The notes: generated from the sequence alone by a model not told the origin. DNA of 6,454 nt from Oscillospiraceae bacterium (GCA_019413245.1 DXNX01000141.1:1-6454); one strand, 5' to 3'; shown: positions 1 to 6,267, numbered from the stretch's first letter. Numbers and translations: made by a program.

Positions 1-1
1 G

Positions 2-529
2 GACCGGCCCGAAGCCGGGGAACAGGCCCCTCACACCGAGGATGACGCCCCGGACAGAGGGGAGCCGACCGGGCCGGACCGGGAGGAACCGGAACCCGCC
101 CCGGCCGAGACAGACGGTATAGGGGAAGGACCGGACCGGGACGATCACGGCCCCAACAACGGTCCGCAGCAGGACACCGACGAGGAGGCCGAGGGCATCC
201 GGGAACCGGAAGCCGCCCGGGAAGCCGCCCCCGCCGAGGCGCAGGACGGCATTCAGGATTCCCCCGAAAGCGAAACGCCGCACGGCGAAGAACAGCGGGA
301 TGGAATCCAGGACACCCCCGACCTTTCCCGGGAAAACGCCCCGGAAGCAGACGAGGGAATCCAGGATCGGCCCCAGGCCCGGGAAAACACCCCCGAGGAT
401 GACGGTATCCGGGACAGCGGCGAGGAGACCGCCCCCGACCCGTCCCGGGAAGAGCAGGCCGAAGGCATTTCCGGGCCGGACACCACCCCCGCCGAAAGCG
501 CGGGCGAAGAACAGAGCCTGGGCCAGTGA
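2..529 (+). CDS. 3' end of an unidentified gene: acidic, low-complexity repeat tail (partial)
   Basis: An uninterrupted frame of 175 codons runs from the left edge to TGA at 527-529; the start lies outside the window. I do not recognise the protein. About a third of the residues are Asp or Glu (56 of 175) against 12 Arg and no Lys. The rest is mostly Pro, Gly, Ala, Gln, Thr and Ser. I find no Val, Met, Cys, Phe, Tyr or Trp, so the tail is almost certainly disordered. A motif of the form [DE]-G-I-[QR]-[DE]-x-P recurs at about 18-residue spacing. The frame is favoured over the overlapping ones by its length, the in-register repeat and G/C-rich third positions. Its stop lies within the Shine-Dalgarno region of the ATPase gene, 9 bp before that ATG, which suggests translational coupling. 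The tail could be a flexible or charge-based docking arm of a larger protein; that is inference. Confidence 0.75.
   Translation, partial: DRPEAGEQAPHTEDDAPDRGEPTGPDREEPEPAPAETDGIGEGPDRDDHGPNNGPQQDTDEEAEGIREPEAAREAAPAEAQDGIQDSPESETPHGEEQRDGIQDTPDLSRENAPEADEGIQDRPQARENTPEDDGIRDSGEETAPDPSREEQAEGISGPDTTPAESAGEEQSLGQ
191..526 (+). repeat. Degenerate 54-bp (18-residue) repeat in the acidic tail
   Basis: Counting residues from nucleotide 2, the Gly-Ile pair falls at residues 65, 83, 101, 119, 135 and 155, giving spacings of 18, 18, 18, 16 and 20; an earlier, weaker copy is at residue 39. The better units read like DGIQDTPDLSRENAPEAD, with a second half often containing (S/A)RE(N/A)xP. The copies are divergent at both DNA and protein level, so the repeat is old or under compositional rather than exact-sequence constraint. 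Confidence 0.65.
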
Positions 530-538
530 GGTGAAAGG

Positions 539-1831
539 ATGAAACGCATCGAAGTATTCGACGGCTGCCAGCTGCACGACCAGCCTGTTCCCTATGGGGT
601 GGGCCCGGTCAAGTGCGTGCTGACCGGCACCGGCCCCAACGAGGGCCAGAGCATTCCCCTGGACGAAAACCTGCTCAGCCGGCACATCATGCTGCTGGGC
701 GGCATCGGCACCGGCAAGACCAACACCATCAACATGCTGCTGCGTCAGCTGCTGGCCCGGGTGACCGCCGACGACGTGGTCATCATCTTTGACTCCAAGG
801 GAGATTTTTACAAGGAGTTCTACCGGCCCGGGGACGTGGTCATCAGCAACGACAGCCACGCCACCGGCCCCAACGGCCCGGACTACTGGAACATCTACAA
901 CGAGATCGAGCGGGACGAGCACATGGAGGAGAACGTCAACGAGATCGCCACGGCCATCTTCCGCAGCAAGATCGAACACTCCAACCAGCCGTTTTTCCCC
1001 AACGCCGGACGGGATATTTTTTCCGCCGTGCTCAGCCATTTCATCAAAAACGGCAACGAGGCTCTGTGCAACAACCGGCACCTGCGGGAATTCCTGGACA
1101 AAAGCCCCACTTCCACCCTGCGCAAGATGCTGAACATGCGCCAGGAGACCCGCTCCATGGTCAGCTATATCTACGACGATGCCTCCGGCCAGACCCAGGG
1201 CGTCATCTCGGAGATGCAGCAGGCTGTGCGGGAGATCTTCATAGGTAATTTCCGCAAGGAAGGCAGCCTTTCCCTGCGGCAGCTGGTGCGGGCCAAGGGC
1301 GGCCGCTGCGTGTTCATCGAGTACGACCTGGGCATCGGCTCCACCCTGGCCCCCATTTACAGCCTGATGTTCGACCTGGCCATCAAGGAAGCCCTGTGCC
1401 GCCAGAAAAGCGAGGGCAGCGTCTACTTCATCACCGATGAGTTCAGCCTGCTGCCCAACCTCAAGCATATTGACGACGCCGTGAACTTCGGCCGCAGTCT
1501 GGGCATCAAGTTCCTCATCGGCTTCCAGAACATCGAACAGCTGGTAGACATCTACGGCCAGGCCCGGGCCAACAGCCTGCTGTCCGGCTTCCTGACCCAG
1601 ATCTTCTTCCGCTGCAACGACCCGTCTTCCCGCAAATACATCCAGGACTCCTTCGGCGTCAACCGCAAGAAGGAGATCTACATGGCTTCGGTCCAGGGGC
1701 GCGGCATCGTGGAACAGATCCGGGACGCCCATGTGGTGGAAGACTGGGATATTTCCGGCCTGGGCCTGGGCGAAGCCATCGTCGGCCTGCCGGGGGCGGA
1801 GCCGTTCCGCTTCCGGTTTGCCAAAGCATGA
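539..1831 (+). CDS. Soluble VirD4/TrwB/TraD-like P-loop ATPase
   Basis: This is a 430-residue RecA/HerA-fold ATPase related to type IV secretion coupling proteins (TrwB/TraD/VirD4), which pump DNA or dock substrates at a membrane channel. Visible motifs are Walker A GGIGTGKT (54-61), WNIYNEI (117-123) and PFFPNAGRDIF (151-161) as in TrwB/TraD, and a helical insertion at about 165-240 resembling the all-alpha domain. Walker B is VYFITDE with D300/E301, and the Q-motif region GFQNIEQL is at 328-335. The C-terminal part resembles the TraM-recognition/TraG-D C-terminal region. Unlike classical coupling proteins it has no N-terminal membrane helices, so it is probably cytosolic or recruited by a partner. 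The ATG at 539 follows GAGGTG with a 5-nt spacer, and the upstream stop overlaps that site. It likely sits in one operon with both neighbours. No relaxase or channel gene is visible, so a conjugation role is unproven; a HerA-like DNA translocase is an alternative. Confidence 0.85.
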   Translation: MKRIEVFDGCQLHDQPVPYGVGPVKCVLTGTGPNEGQSIPLDENLLSRHIMLLGGIGTGKTNTINMLLRQLLARVTADDVVIIFDSKGDFYKEFYRPGDVVISNDSHATGPNGPDYWNIYNEIERDEHMEENVNEIATAIFRSKIEHSNQPFFPNAGRDIFSAVLSHFIKNGNEALCNNRHLREFLDKSPTSTLRKMLNMRQETRSMVSYIYDDASGQTQGVISEMQQAVREIFIGNFRKEGSLSLRQLVRAKGGRCVFIEYDLGIGSTLAPIYSLMFDLAIKEALCRQKSEGSVYFITDEFSLLPNLKHIDDAVNFGRSLGIKFLIGFQNIEQLVDIYGQARANSLLSGFLTQIFFRCNDPSSRKYIQDSFGVNRKKEIYMASVQGRGIVEQIRDAHVVEDWDISGLGLGEAIVGLPGAEPFRFRFAKA

Positions 1832-1856
1832 CCCCTGACAGAGGGAGGGAATCAGT

Positions 1857-2783
1857 ATGAAATGTGAAAAATGCGGTTTTATCGTGGAAAATCCCAACGC
1901 GCGCTTCTGCCCCCAGTGCGGCGGCAGGCTGCTTCCGGACGCTCCGGCGCCCGCGGAGCCTGTGCGCCCTGCGGAGCCTGTGCACCCGGCCGAGCCCGTG
2001 CGTCCCGCGGAGTCTGTGCGCCCTGCCGAGCCTGTGCGCCCCGCGGAACCCGTGCGCCCCGCGGAACCCGTGCGCCCCGCGGAGCCCGTGCGTCCCGCGG
2101 AACCGGTGCGCCCCGCGGAGCCCGTGCGTCCCGCGGAACCCGAACAATCTGCCGAACCGGTACGCCCGGCAAAACCGGCACAGTCCGCGGGACCGGCCTA
2201 TTCCGCCGCACCGTCCGGACCTGCCCCCCGGCGGCCGATGGACCCCCGCACGGTCCTTCTTGTCCTCTTCGGCGTGGTCATCGTGGTGCTGCTGGCGCTG
2301 CTGATTCTGCTGTTCGTGGTGCGTCCCGGCAGCACGCCTGCCCAGGAGACCGCATCTCCCACCCCCACCGCTGCATCCGCCGAAGGCGCCGCGCCGTCCC
2401 AGACGGCAGAGCCGACTCCGAGCCCGGCCGCCACGCCCACACCGGCGCCCGCCACCGCCACACCGGCCCCGGCCGCGCTGGAAATGCCCGCAGCCGTTCA
2501 GGAGCCGGAACCGACCGACAATGCTGCCTACCCGGACCTGGACGTGCAGCCCAACATGGTCTGGCCGGAGGAAACCCAGGCCCTGTTCCGTGTGGCCACC
2601 AACGCCGACAACCTGAACATGCGCAAAGGCCCCGGTACCGACTATGACCTGGTGGGCAAGGCCCCTCACGACGGCATCGTGACCCGCATCGGCAAGCTGG
2701 ACAGCAACAGCGAGTGGGTGCTGATCCTGTCCGACGGCACCTATGGCTGGGTATCGGCCGAATACCTGGAGCCGCTCAACTGA
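1857..2783 (+). CDS. Zinc-ribbon / PAEPVR-repeat / single-TM / SH3b membrane protein
   Basis: This 308-residue protein has five clear segments. Residues 3-21 form a zinc ribbon with two CxxC knuckles (C3/C6, C18/C21). Residues about 32-121 are Pro-rich hexapeptide repeats (PAEPVR). Residues 133-155 are one strongly hydrophobic helix. Residues about 157-238 are a Pro/Thr/Ala-rich linker, and about 241-305 an SH3b domain with the typical LNMRKGPGTDYDLVGK and YGWVSAEYLE signatures. Arg125, Arg126 and Arg131 before the helix suggest the N-terminus is inside and the SH3b domain outside, facing the cell wall. Bacterial SH3b domains generally bind peptidoglycan or similar ligands; the ligand here is unknown. 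GAGGGAGGG (1841-1849) precedes the ATG by 7 nt, and the gene starts 25 bp after the ATPase stop, so co-transcription is likely. It could anchor the soluble ATPase to the envelope, which is inference only. A simple wall-associated accessory protein is equally possible. Confidence 0.85.
   Translation: MKCEKCGFIVENPNARFCPQCGGRLLPDAPAPAEPVRPAEPVHPAEPVRPAESVRPAEPVRPAEPVRPAEPVRPAEPVRPAEPVRPAEPVRPAEPEQSAEPVRPAKPAQSAGPAYSAAPSGPAPRRPMDPRTVLLVLFGVVIVVLLALLILLFVVRPGSTPAQETASPTPTAASAEGAAPSQTAEPTPSPAATPTPAPATATPAPAALEMPAAVQEPEPTDNAAYPDLDVQPNMVWPEETQALFRVATNADNLNMRKGPGTDYDLVGKAPHDGIVTRIGKLDSNSEWVLILSDGTYGWVSAEYLEPLN
1950..2219 (+). repeat. 18-bp tandem repeat encoding PAEPVR hexapeptides
   Basis: Fifteen in-frame 18-bp units can be laid end to end. 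Units 1-10 (1950-2129) encode PAEPVR with only two amino-acid changes, PAEPVH in unit 2 and PAESVR in unit 4. Units 11-15 decay to PAEPEQ, SAEPVR, PAKPAQ, SAGPAY and SAAPSG. Units 6 and 7 are identical at DNA level (CCCGCGGAACCCGTGCGC), and units 8 and 10 are also identical to each other, indicating recent slippage or recombination. Because the unit is a multiple of three, copy-number change alters arm length and does not switch the gene off. The alternating Glu/Arg in Pro-rich context resembles the extended Pro-rich arm of TonB, but here it lies on the predicted cytosolic side. Confidence 0.93.
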
Positions 2784-2801
2784 ACTATGATCTGCTTTTA
2801 C

Positions 2802-2840
2802 AGCGGAGAGGATGATCCCATCCTCTCCGCTTTTGTTTTG
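2802..2840 (+). terminator. Rho-independent terminator after the zinc-ribbon/SH3b gene
   Basis: GCGGAGAGGATG (2803-2814) pairs perfectly with CATCCTCTCCGC (2819-2830) across a 4-nt ATCC loop, and an A-T pair extends the base. TTTTGTTTT follows. It starts about 20 bp after the stop at 2783 and closes the left + strand unit. Confidence 0.95.
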
Positions 2841-2867
2841 GGGTGCTTTCCGCCGGGATGGGAAATG

Positions 2868-2876
2868 TGGTATAAT
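2868..2876 (+). promoter_or_regulatory. Extended -10 promoter for the first MATE gene
   Basis: TGGTATAAT contains a consensus -10 (TATAAT, 2871-2876) with the TGn extension just upstream. No good -35 is present at the right distance (TTCCGC or TTTCCG), as is common for extended -10 promoters. The predicted transcript start near 2883 gives a leader of about 40 nt that ends in a GAGGAG site (2909-2914). The surrounding AT-rich patch stands out from its GC-rich surroundings. I see no obvious operator palindrome. Confidence 0.75.
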
Positions 2877-2922
2877 AAAATTTATGTTTTTTGCCCATTT
2901 CTGATATTGAGGAGATGACCCC

Positions 2923-4335
2923 ATGCGGTTTCACAGCCATACCCCGTCCCACGGCAGCGGGCAGGTGGATTTTTCCAAGGGGGACGTGCGGCGCAGCGTG
3001 CTGGCCGTGGCGGCACCCATGCTGGTGGCCCAGGTGCTGAACCTGTTATACAACATCGTGGACCGCATCTACATCGGCAAGCTGCCCGGGGAGGGCACCC
3101 TGGCCCTGGCAGGACTGGGGCTGTGCTTTCCGGTGGTGACCCTGGTCACCGCCTTCGCCAACCTGTTCGGGGTGGGCGGGTCGCCCCTGTGCTCCATCGC
3201 CCGGGGCGAGGGCGACCACGACCGGGCCCGGCGCATCATGTCCAACGCCTACTTCATGCTGCTGGTGTGCGGCGTGGGGCTGACGGTGCTGGGCATCGCC
3301 TTCCACAGACCCATCCTGTACCTGCTGGGCGCCAGCGATGAGACCTATGCCTACGCCTCCTCCTACATGGTCATCTACATGCTGGGCACCGTCTTTGTCA
3401 TGACCTCCCTGGGGCTGAATCCCTACATCAACTGCCAGGGCTTTGCCAGGACCGGCATGCTCACCGTGCTGCTGGGCGCGGCGGTGAACATCGTGCTGGA
3501 CCCCATCCTGATCTATGCCTGCGGGCTGGGGGTGCGGGGCGCCGCCATTGCCACCGTCATCAGCCAGGGGCTTTCGGCCGTGTGGGTGCTGCGGTTCCTT
3601 ACCGGTCCCAAGACCGAGCTGCGGCTGCAGTTCCAGGGCTTCAAGCCCGACTGGGCCTGCATCCGGCGCATTGCGGTGCTGGGCACTTCCAGCTTTGTCA
3701 TGTCCTTCACCGACAGTCTGGTGCAGGTGGCCTGCAACGCCACCCTGCGCACCTTCGGGGGCGACTTGTACATCAGCGTCATGACCGTCATCAACTCGGT
3801 GCGGCAGATCGCCCAGACCCCGGTAATGGCCCTGTCCGACGGCACCTCCCCGGTCATCAGCTACAACTACGGCGCCCGCAGCGTGCCCCGGGTGCGCAAG
3901 GCCATCCGGTTCATGACCCAGCTGGGCTTCGCCTACACCCTGCTCATCTGGGGGCTGATCTCCCTGTTCCCCTCCGCCTTCATCCAGATCTTCAACCATG
4001 ACCCCGACCTGCTGGCGGCGGCGGTGCCCTCGCTGCACATCTACTTTTTCGGGTTCGTGATGATGGCCTTCCAGTTCACCGGGCAGAGCGTCTTCAAATC
4101 GCTGAACAAGGCCAAAATGGCGGTGTTCTTCTCCCTGCTGCGCAAAGCTATCATCGTGGTGCCCCTGACTTTGATCCTGCCCCATCTGGCGGGGCTGGGG
4201 GTCAACGGCGTATTTCTGGCCGAGCCCATCTCCAACGTCATCGGCGGCCTGGCCTGCTACCTGACCATGCGCCGCACCGTCATGCCGGAACTGTCCGCCA
4301 TAGAAGCGGAGCAGAAAGCGGCCCAAACCGCCTGA
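2923..4335 (+). CDS. MATE family efflux transporter (first copy)
   Basis: This 470-residue inner-membrane protein belongs to the multidrug and toxin extrusion family (MepA/NorM-like). The family exports cationic drugs or metabolites in exchange for Na+ or H+. About 12 hydrophobic segments are spread along it in two homologous halves (roughly 27-225 and 245-455). The first helix ends in LLYNIVDRIYIG (41-52), typical of MATE proteins. The second half carries PVMALSDGTSPVISYNYGA, the counterpart of the QG-x-QP-x-x-x-x-NYG motif of this family. Length is normal. A His-rich hydrophilic stretch of about 22 residues precedes helix 1. The ATG at 2923 follows GAGGAG with an 8-nt spacer. The gene has its own promoter and is convergent with the second MATE gene. 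The substrate cannot be inferred. Confidence 0.93.
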   Translation: MRFHSHTPSHGSGQVDFSKGDVRRSVLAVAAPMLVAQVLNLLYNIVDRIYIGKLPGEGTLALAGLGLCFPVVTLVTAFANLFGVGGSPLCSIARGEGDHDRARRIMSNAYFMLLVCGVGLTVLGIAFHRPILYLLGASDETYAYASSYMVIYMLGTVFVMTSLGLNPYINCQGFARTGMLTVLLGAAVNIVLDPILIYACGLGVRGAAIATVISQGLSAVWVLRFLTGPKTELRLQFQGFKPDWACIRRIAVLGTSSFVMSFTDSLVQVACNATLRTFGGDLYISVMTVINSVRQIAQTPVMALSDGTSPVISYNYGARSVPRVRKAIRFMTQLGFAYTLLIWGLISLFPSAFIQIFNHDPDLLAAAVPSLHIYFFGFVMMAFQFTGQSVFKSLNKAKMAVFFSLLRKAIIVVPLTLILPHLAGLGVNGVFLAEPISNVIGGLACYLTMRRTVMPELSAIEAEQKAAQTA

Positions 4336-4346
4336 TTTTTCCACGC

Positions 4347-4387
4347 AAAACGCCCCGGACCAGTGGTCCGGGGCGCTTTTTGTTTTT
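4347..4387. terminator. Bidirectional intrinsic terminator between the convergent MATE genes
   Basis: CGCCCCGGAC (4351-4360) pairs with GTCCGGGGCG (4366-4375) across a 5-nt loop. On the + strand it is followed by CTTTTTGTTTTTG. On the - strand, the AAAA at 4347-4350 supplies a TTTT tail. It therefore serves both genes. The + strand T-run reaches the stop codon of the second MATE gene at 4389. Confidence 0.92.
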
Positions 4388-4388
4388 G

Positions 4389-5738
4389 TCAGGCCGGGAG
4401 TCTGGCGTACATCCGCCGCTGTTCCTGCCACACCAGCACCAGCGAGAGCACCGTGGCCAGCAGATCGCTGATGGGCTGGGCGAAAAAGATACCGTTGATC
4501 TGCCACACCAGGGGCAGCAGATAGAGGAAAGGCACCAGGAACACCACCTGCCGCAGCAGAGAGATGAGCACCGAAGGCACCGGCCGGTTGATGGACTGGA
4601 AGAAGGTGGTGGCTAGCATGACGAAGCCCAGCACCGGGGTGATGCAGAAGTTGATGCGCAGCCCGGCCACACCGATGTCGAACATTTCCCGGGTGCCGCC
4701 GAAGGCCGCCAGGATCTGCCGGGGGAAGACCAGTACCCCCGCCCAGATCAGGCAGGTGACCCCTACCGACAGGGCCGTGGCCAGGCGGAAGGTCCGCATG
4801 ACCCGCTTGTAGTTGCCGCTGCCGTAGTTGTTGCCCAGAATGGGCTGGATGCCCTGGCTGATGCCGCTGGCGGGCATGATGACAAAGGTCATGATGCTGG
4901 AGATGACCGCATACACACTGATGGCGATGTCCCCGCCGTAACGGCCCAGCTGACTGTTGTACACCAGGCTGATGAAGCCCATGGCCATCTGGGCCACCCA
5001 GAAGGCGAACCCGCAGGAGAGGATGTTGGCGCTCAGCCGCTTGCGGGGGCGGAAGATGTCCCGGGAAATGCGGACCTGGGAATGGCCGCCCAGCACCAGA
5101 AAGGCCCCGAAGGCGGCGGAAAGCATCTGGCCGGTGACGGTGGCCGCGGCGGCGCCCGCCACGCCCCAGTCAAAGACGATGATGAACAGCGCATCCAGCA
5201 GGATGTTGGTCACCGCGCCGATGCCGGTGACACACATGCCCAGTACGGGCTTGCCGGATACCCGGACGAAGTCGCAGAACAGCTGGGACAATCCCTGGAA
5301 CAGGCAGCCCAGGGCCACGATGCGGTAGTACACCACGGCGTAGGGGTAGGCGGTCTCGGTGACGCCGAAAAGCTGCAGCAGCGGGTCGGTGAGCACCAGC
5401 AGAAACACCGAGAGCAGCAGTTCAAAGCCGCAGACCAGCACAAAGGCGTTGCCGAAGGCCCGGTTCATCCGCTTGGTATCCCCCTGGCCGGAAAACAGGC
5501 TGAAGCAGGTGGACCCGCCGGCGCTGCACATCAGGCCGAAGGCCATCATCATGTAGGACAGCGGAAAACACACCGACAGCCCCGCCAGGGCGGAGGTGCC
5601 GTTGAAATTGCCCACAAACATGCGGTCCACAATGTTGTAAACGGCGGTGATGAGCAGCGAAACGGCTGCGGGGATGGAAAAGCGCAGGATCATGGGGAAC
5701 AACGGACCGTTCCGGTAATCCACCTGAGTGCTTTGCAT
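4389..5738 (-). CDS. MATE family efflux transporter (second copy, MarR-linked)
   Basis: This 449-residue polytopic membrane protein of the MATE family is closest in feel to MepA-type transporters. Helix 1 ends in VYNIVDRMFVG (33-43), and the second half has ASGISQGIQPILGNNYGSG, matching the QGxQPxxGxNYG signature well. Length and about 12 hydrophobic segments are typical. The ATG at 5738 follows AGGAGG (complement of 5744-5749) with a 5-nt spacer. It is clearly diverged from the other MATE in this window, so this is not a recent duplication. It lies 89 bp downstream of a marR-type gene on the same strand, the arrangement of mepR-mepA loci in which a MarR regulator represses its efflux partner. 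The substrate is unknown; cationic antimicrobials or dyes are plausible from the family. Confidence 0.93.
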   Translation of the reverse strand: MQSTQVDYRNGPLFPMILRFSIPAAVSLLITAVYNIVDRMFVGNFNGTSALAGLSVCFPLSYMMMAFGLMCSAGGSTCFSLFSGQGDTKRMNRAFGNAFVLVCGFELLLSVFLLVLTDPLLQLFGVTETAYPYAVVYYRIVALGCLFQGLSQLFCDFVRVSGKPVLGMCVTGIGAVTNILLDALFIIVFDWGVAGAAAATVTGQMLSAAFGAFLVLGGHSQVRISRDIFRPRKRLSANILSCGFAFWVAQMAMGFISLVYNSQLGRYGGDIAISVYAVISSIMTFVIMPASGISQGIQPILGNNYGSGNYKRVMRTFRLATALSVGVTCLIWAGVLVFPRQILAAFGGTREMFDIGVAGLRINFCITPVLGFVMLATTFFQSINRPVPSVLISLLRQVVFLVPFLYLLPLVWQINGIFFAQPISDLLATVLSLVLVWQEQRRMYARLPA

Positions 5739-5756
5739 AGGGGCCTCCTGAATATA

Positions 5757-5769
5757 TTAGTTTCCTAAG
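5757..5769. promoter_or_regulatory. Putative MarR operator upstream of the second MATE gene
   Basis: TTAGTTTCCTAAG contains the inverted repeat TTAG-N4-CTAA. It differs at one position from the 13-mer found upstream of marR (6269-6281), in the same orientation relative to the downstream gene, with AT-rich flanks at both. It lies 7 nt upstream of the AGGAGG ribosome-binding site. I could not place a good -10/-35 pair around it, so the site could block read-through or a weak promoter. MarR binding is inferred. Confidence 0.7.
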
Positions 5770-5782
5770 TATTTGGGGCAGG

Positions 5783-5819
5783 AAAAGGCCGCCGGTGGCA
5801 CTGTGCCGGACCGGCAGCC
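5783..5819 (-). terminator. Hairpin with T-run between marR and the MATE gene (terminator or attenuator)
   Basis: On the - strand GGCTGCCGGT (complement of 5810-5819) pairs with ACCGGCGGCC (complement of 5787-5796) over 10 positions with one G-U wobble. Above it are a CC bulge and a GGCA-CAG-TGCC tip. TTTT (complement of 5783-5786) follows directly, then CC, so the U tract is short. It starts about 8 nt after the marR stop. It may end marR transcripts or let only part of them continue into the MATE gene. Confidence 0.68.
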
Positions 5820-5827
5820 TTGGGCCT

Positions 5828-6250
5828 TTAAGGAATATTGCGGAGCATCTGTTCGATGACCTGCAGAAACGTCTCCAGGTCGTCTGGATCAATGCCTTGG
5901 GTCAGCTGGGCTTCCAGGGTGCGGATGTCCTCCATGACGGCGTCCTTGTAGGCCAGGCCCTTGGGACAGACCACGATGCGCTTGCAGCGGGCGTCTCCGG
6001 GCAGGGATTCCCGCCGGATGAGCCCGTCCCGCTCCATCTTCTGGAGCAGCTGGGTGGCGGAGGAAGGACGCAGGGAGTATTCCTCCTCCACATCCTTCTG
6101 GAACACGTCCCCATTCTGGGCCAGCAGAAAGTGCAGCACCTTGCCCTGGGCACCGCTCATCTGCCCTTTGGTGGAAAAGGATTCCATCCGGCGGCGCAGC
6201 TTGTTGGACAGCTTGCTCACATACCGCGTGGCGTTCCGGTCGTGTTCCAT
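5828..6250 (-). CDS. MarR family transcriptional regulator
   Basis: This 140-residue winged-helix dimeric repressor is of usual MarR length. Taking ATG at 6250 as residue 1, the helix-turn-helix spans about 47-80, with recognition helix around RPSSATQLLQKMERDGLIRR (61-80). The wing follows with the family DxR motif at D86/R88. The terminal helices (5-25 and about 100-138) would form the dimer interface. A TTG codon at 6265 would add five residues, but ATG at 6250 has a strong GGGAGGGG site with a 5-nt spacer, and the TTG would sit within that site. Cys89 and Cys95 lie in the wing, which is uncommon. Near-identical inverted repeats precede both this gene and the MATE gene, suggesting it represses both and is released by an efflux substrate, as in MepR/MarR. 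The ligand is unknown. Confidence 0.93.
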   Translation of the reverse strand: MEHDRNATRYVSKLSNKLRRRMESFSTKGQMSGAQGKVLHFLLAQNGDVFQKDVEEEYSLRPSSATQLLQKMERDGLIRRESLPGDARCKRIVVCPKGLAYKDAVMEDIRTLEAQLTQGIDPDDLETFLQVIEQMLRNIP

Positions 6251-6255
6251 GGGGT

Positions 6256-6263
6256 CCCCTCCC
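6256..6263 (-). promoter_or_regulatory. Ribosome-binding site deciding the marR start
   Basis: GGGAGGGG on the - strand ends 5 nt before ATG at 6250. The alternative TTG start at 6265 begins immediately before this site and has no comparable purine tract at the right distance, so ATG 6250 is preferred. Confidence 0.8.
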
Positions 6264-6267
6264 AATA

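Noticed and set aside
300..542. Plus-strand 80-codon frame overlapping the acidic tail
   Set aside because: It is a Pro/Arg-rich off-frame reading of the repeat region; the acidic frame is longer, periodic and ends in the next gene's RBS.
539..1831. Evidence for an integrative conjugative element from the VirD4-like ATPase
   Set aside because: There is no relaxase, VirB4, integrase, att site or tRNA in the window, and base composition matches the neighbours, so the claim is not supportable here.
1950..2165. CRISPR array
   Set aside because: The repeats are contiguous 18-bp coding units with no spacers and stay in the reading frame of the surrounding protein.
2884..2904. Six-codon upstream ORF in the leader of the first MATE gene
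   Set aside because: It has no ribosome-binding site and begins at about the predicted transcript start; no ribosome-stalling motif or alternative hairpins are apparent.
1659..2924. Long minus-strand frame of about 421 codons opposite the ATPase end and the zinc-ribbon gene
   Set aside because: It is a shadow. The collagen-like Gly-rich stretch is the antisense of the 18-bp repeat, it crosses a clear terminator, and the plus-strand gene has recognisable domains and an RBS.
3046..4506. Minus-strand frame of about 486 codons opposite the first MATE gene
   Set aside because: Its His/Gln/Gly-rich composition is typical of the antisense of a GC-rich membrane protein gene, and it runs through the bidirectional terminator.
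6251..6265. TTG start adding five residues to the MarR protein
   Set aside because: The TTG lies next to the strong GGGAGGGG site that serves ATG at 6250, and has no ribosome-binding site of its own.
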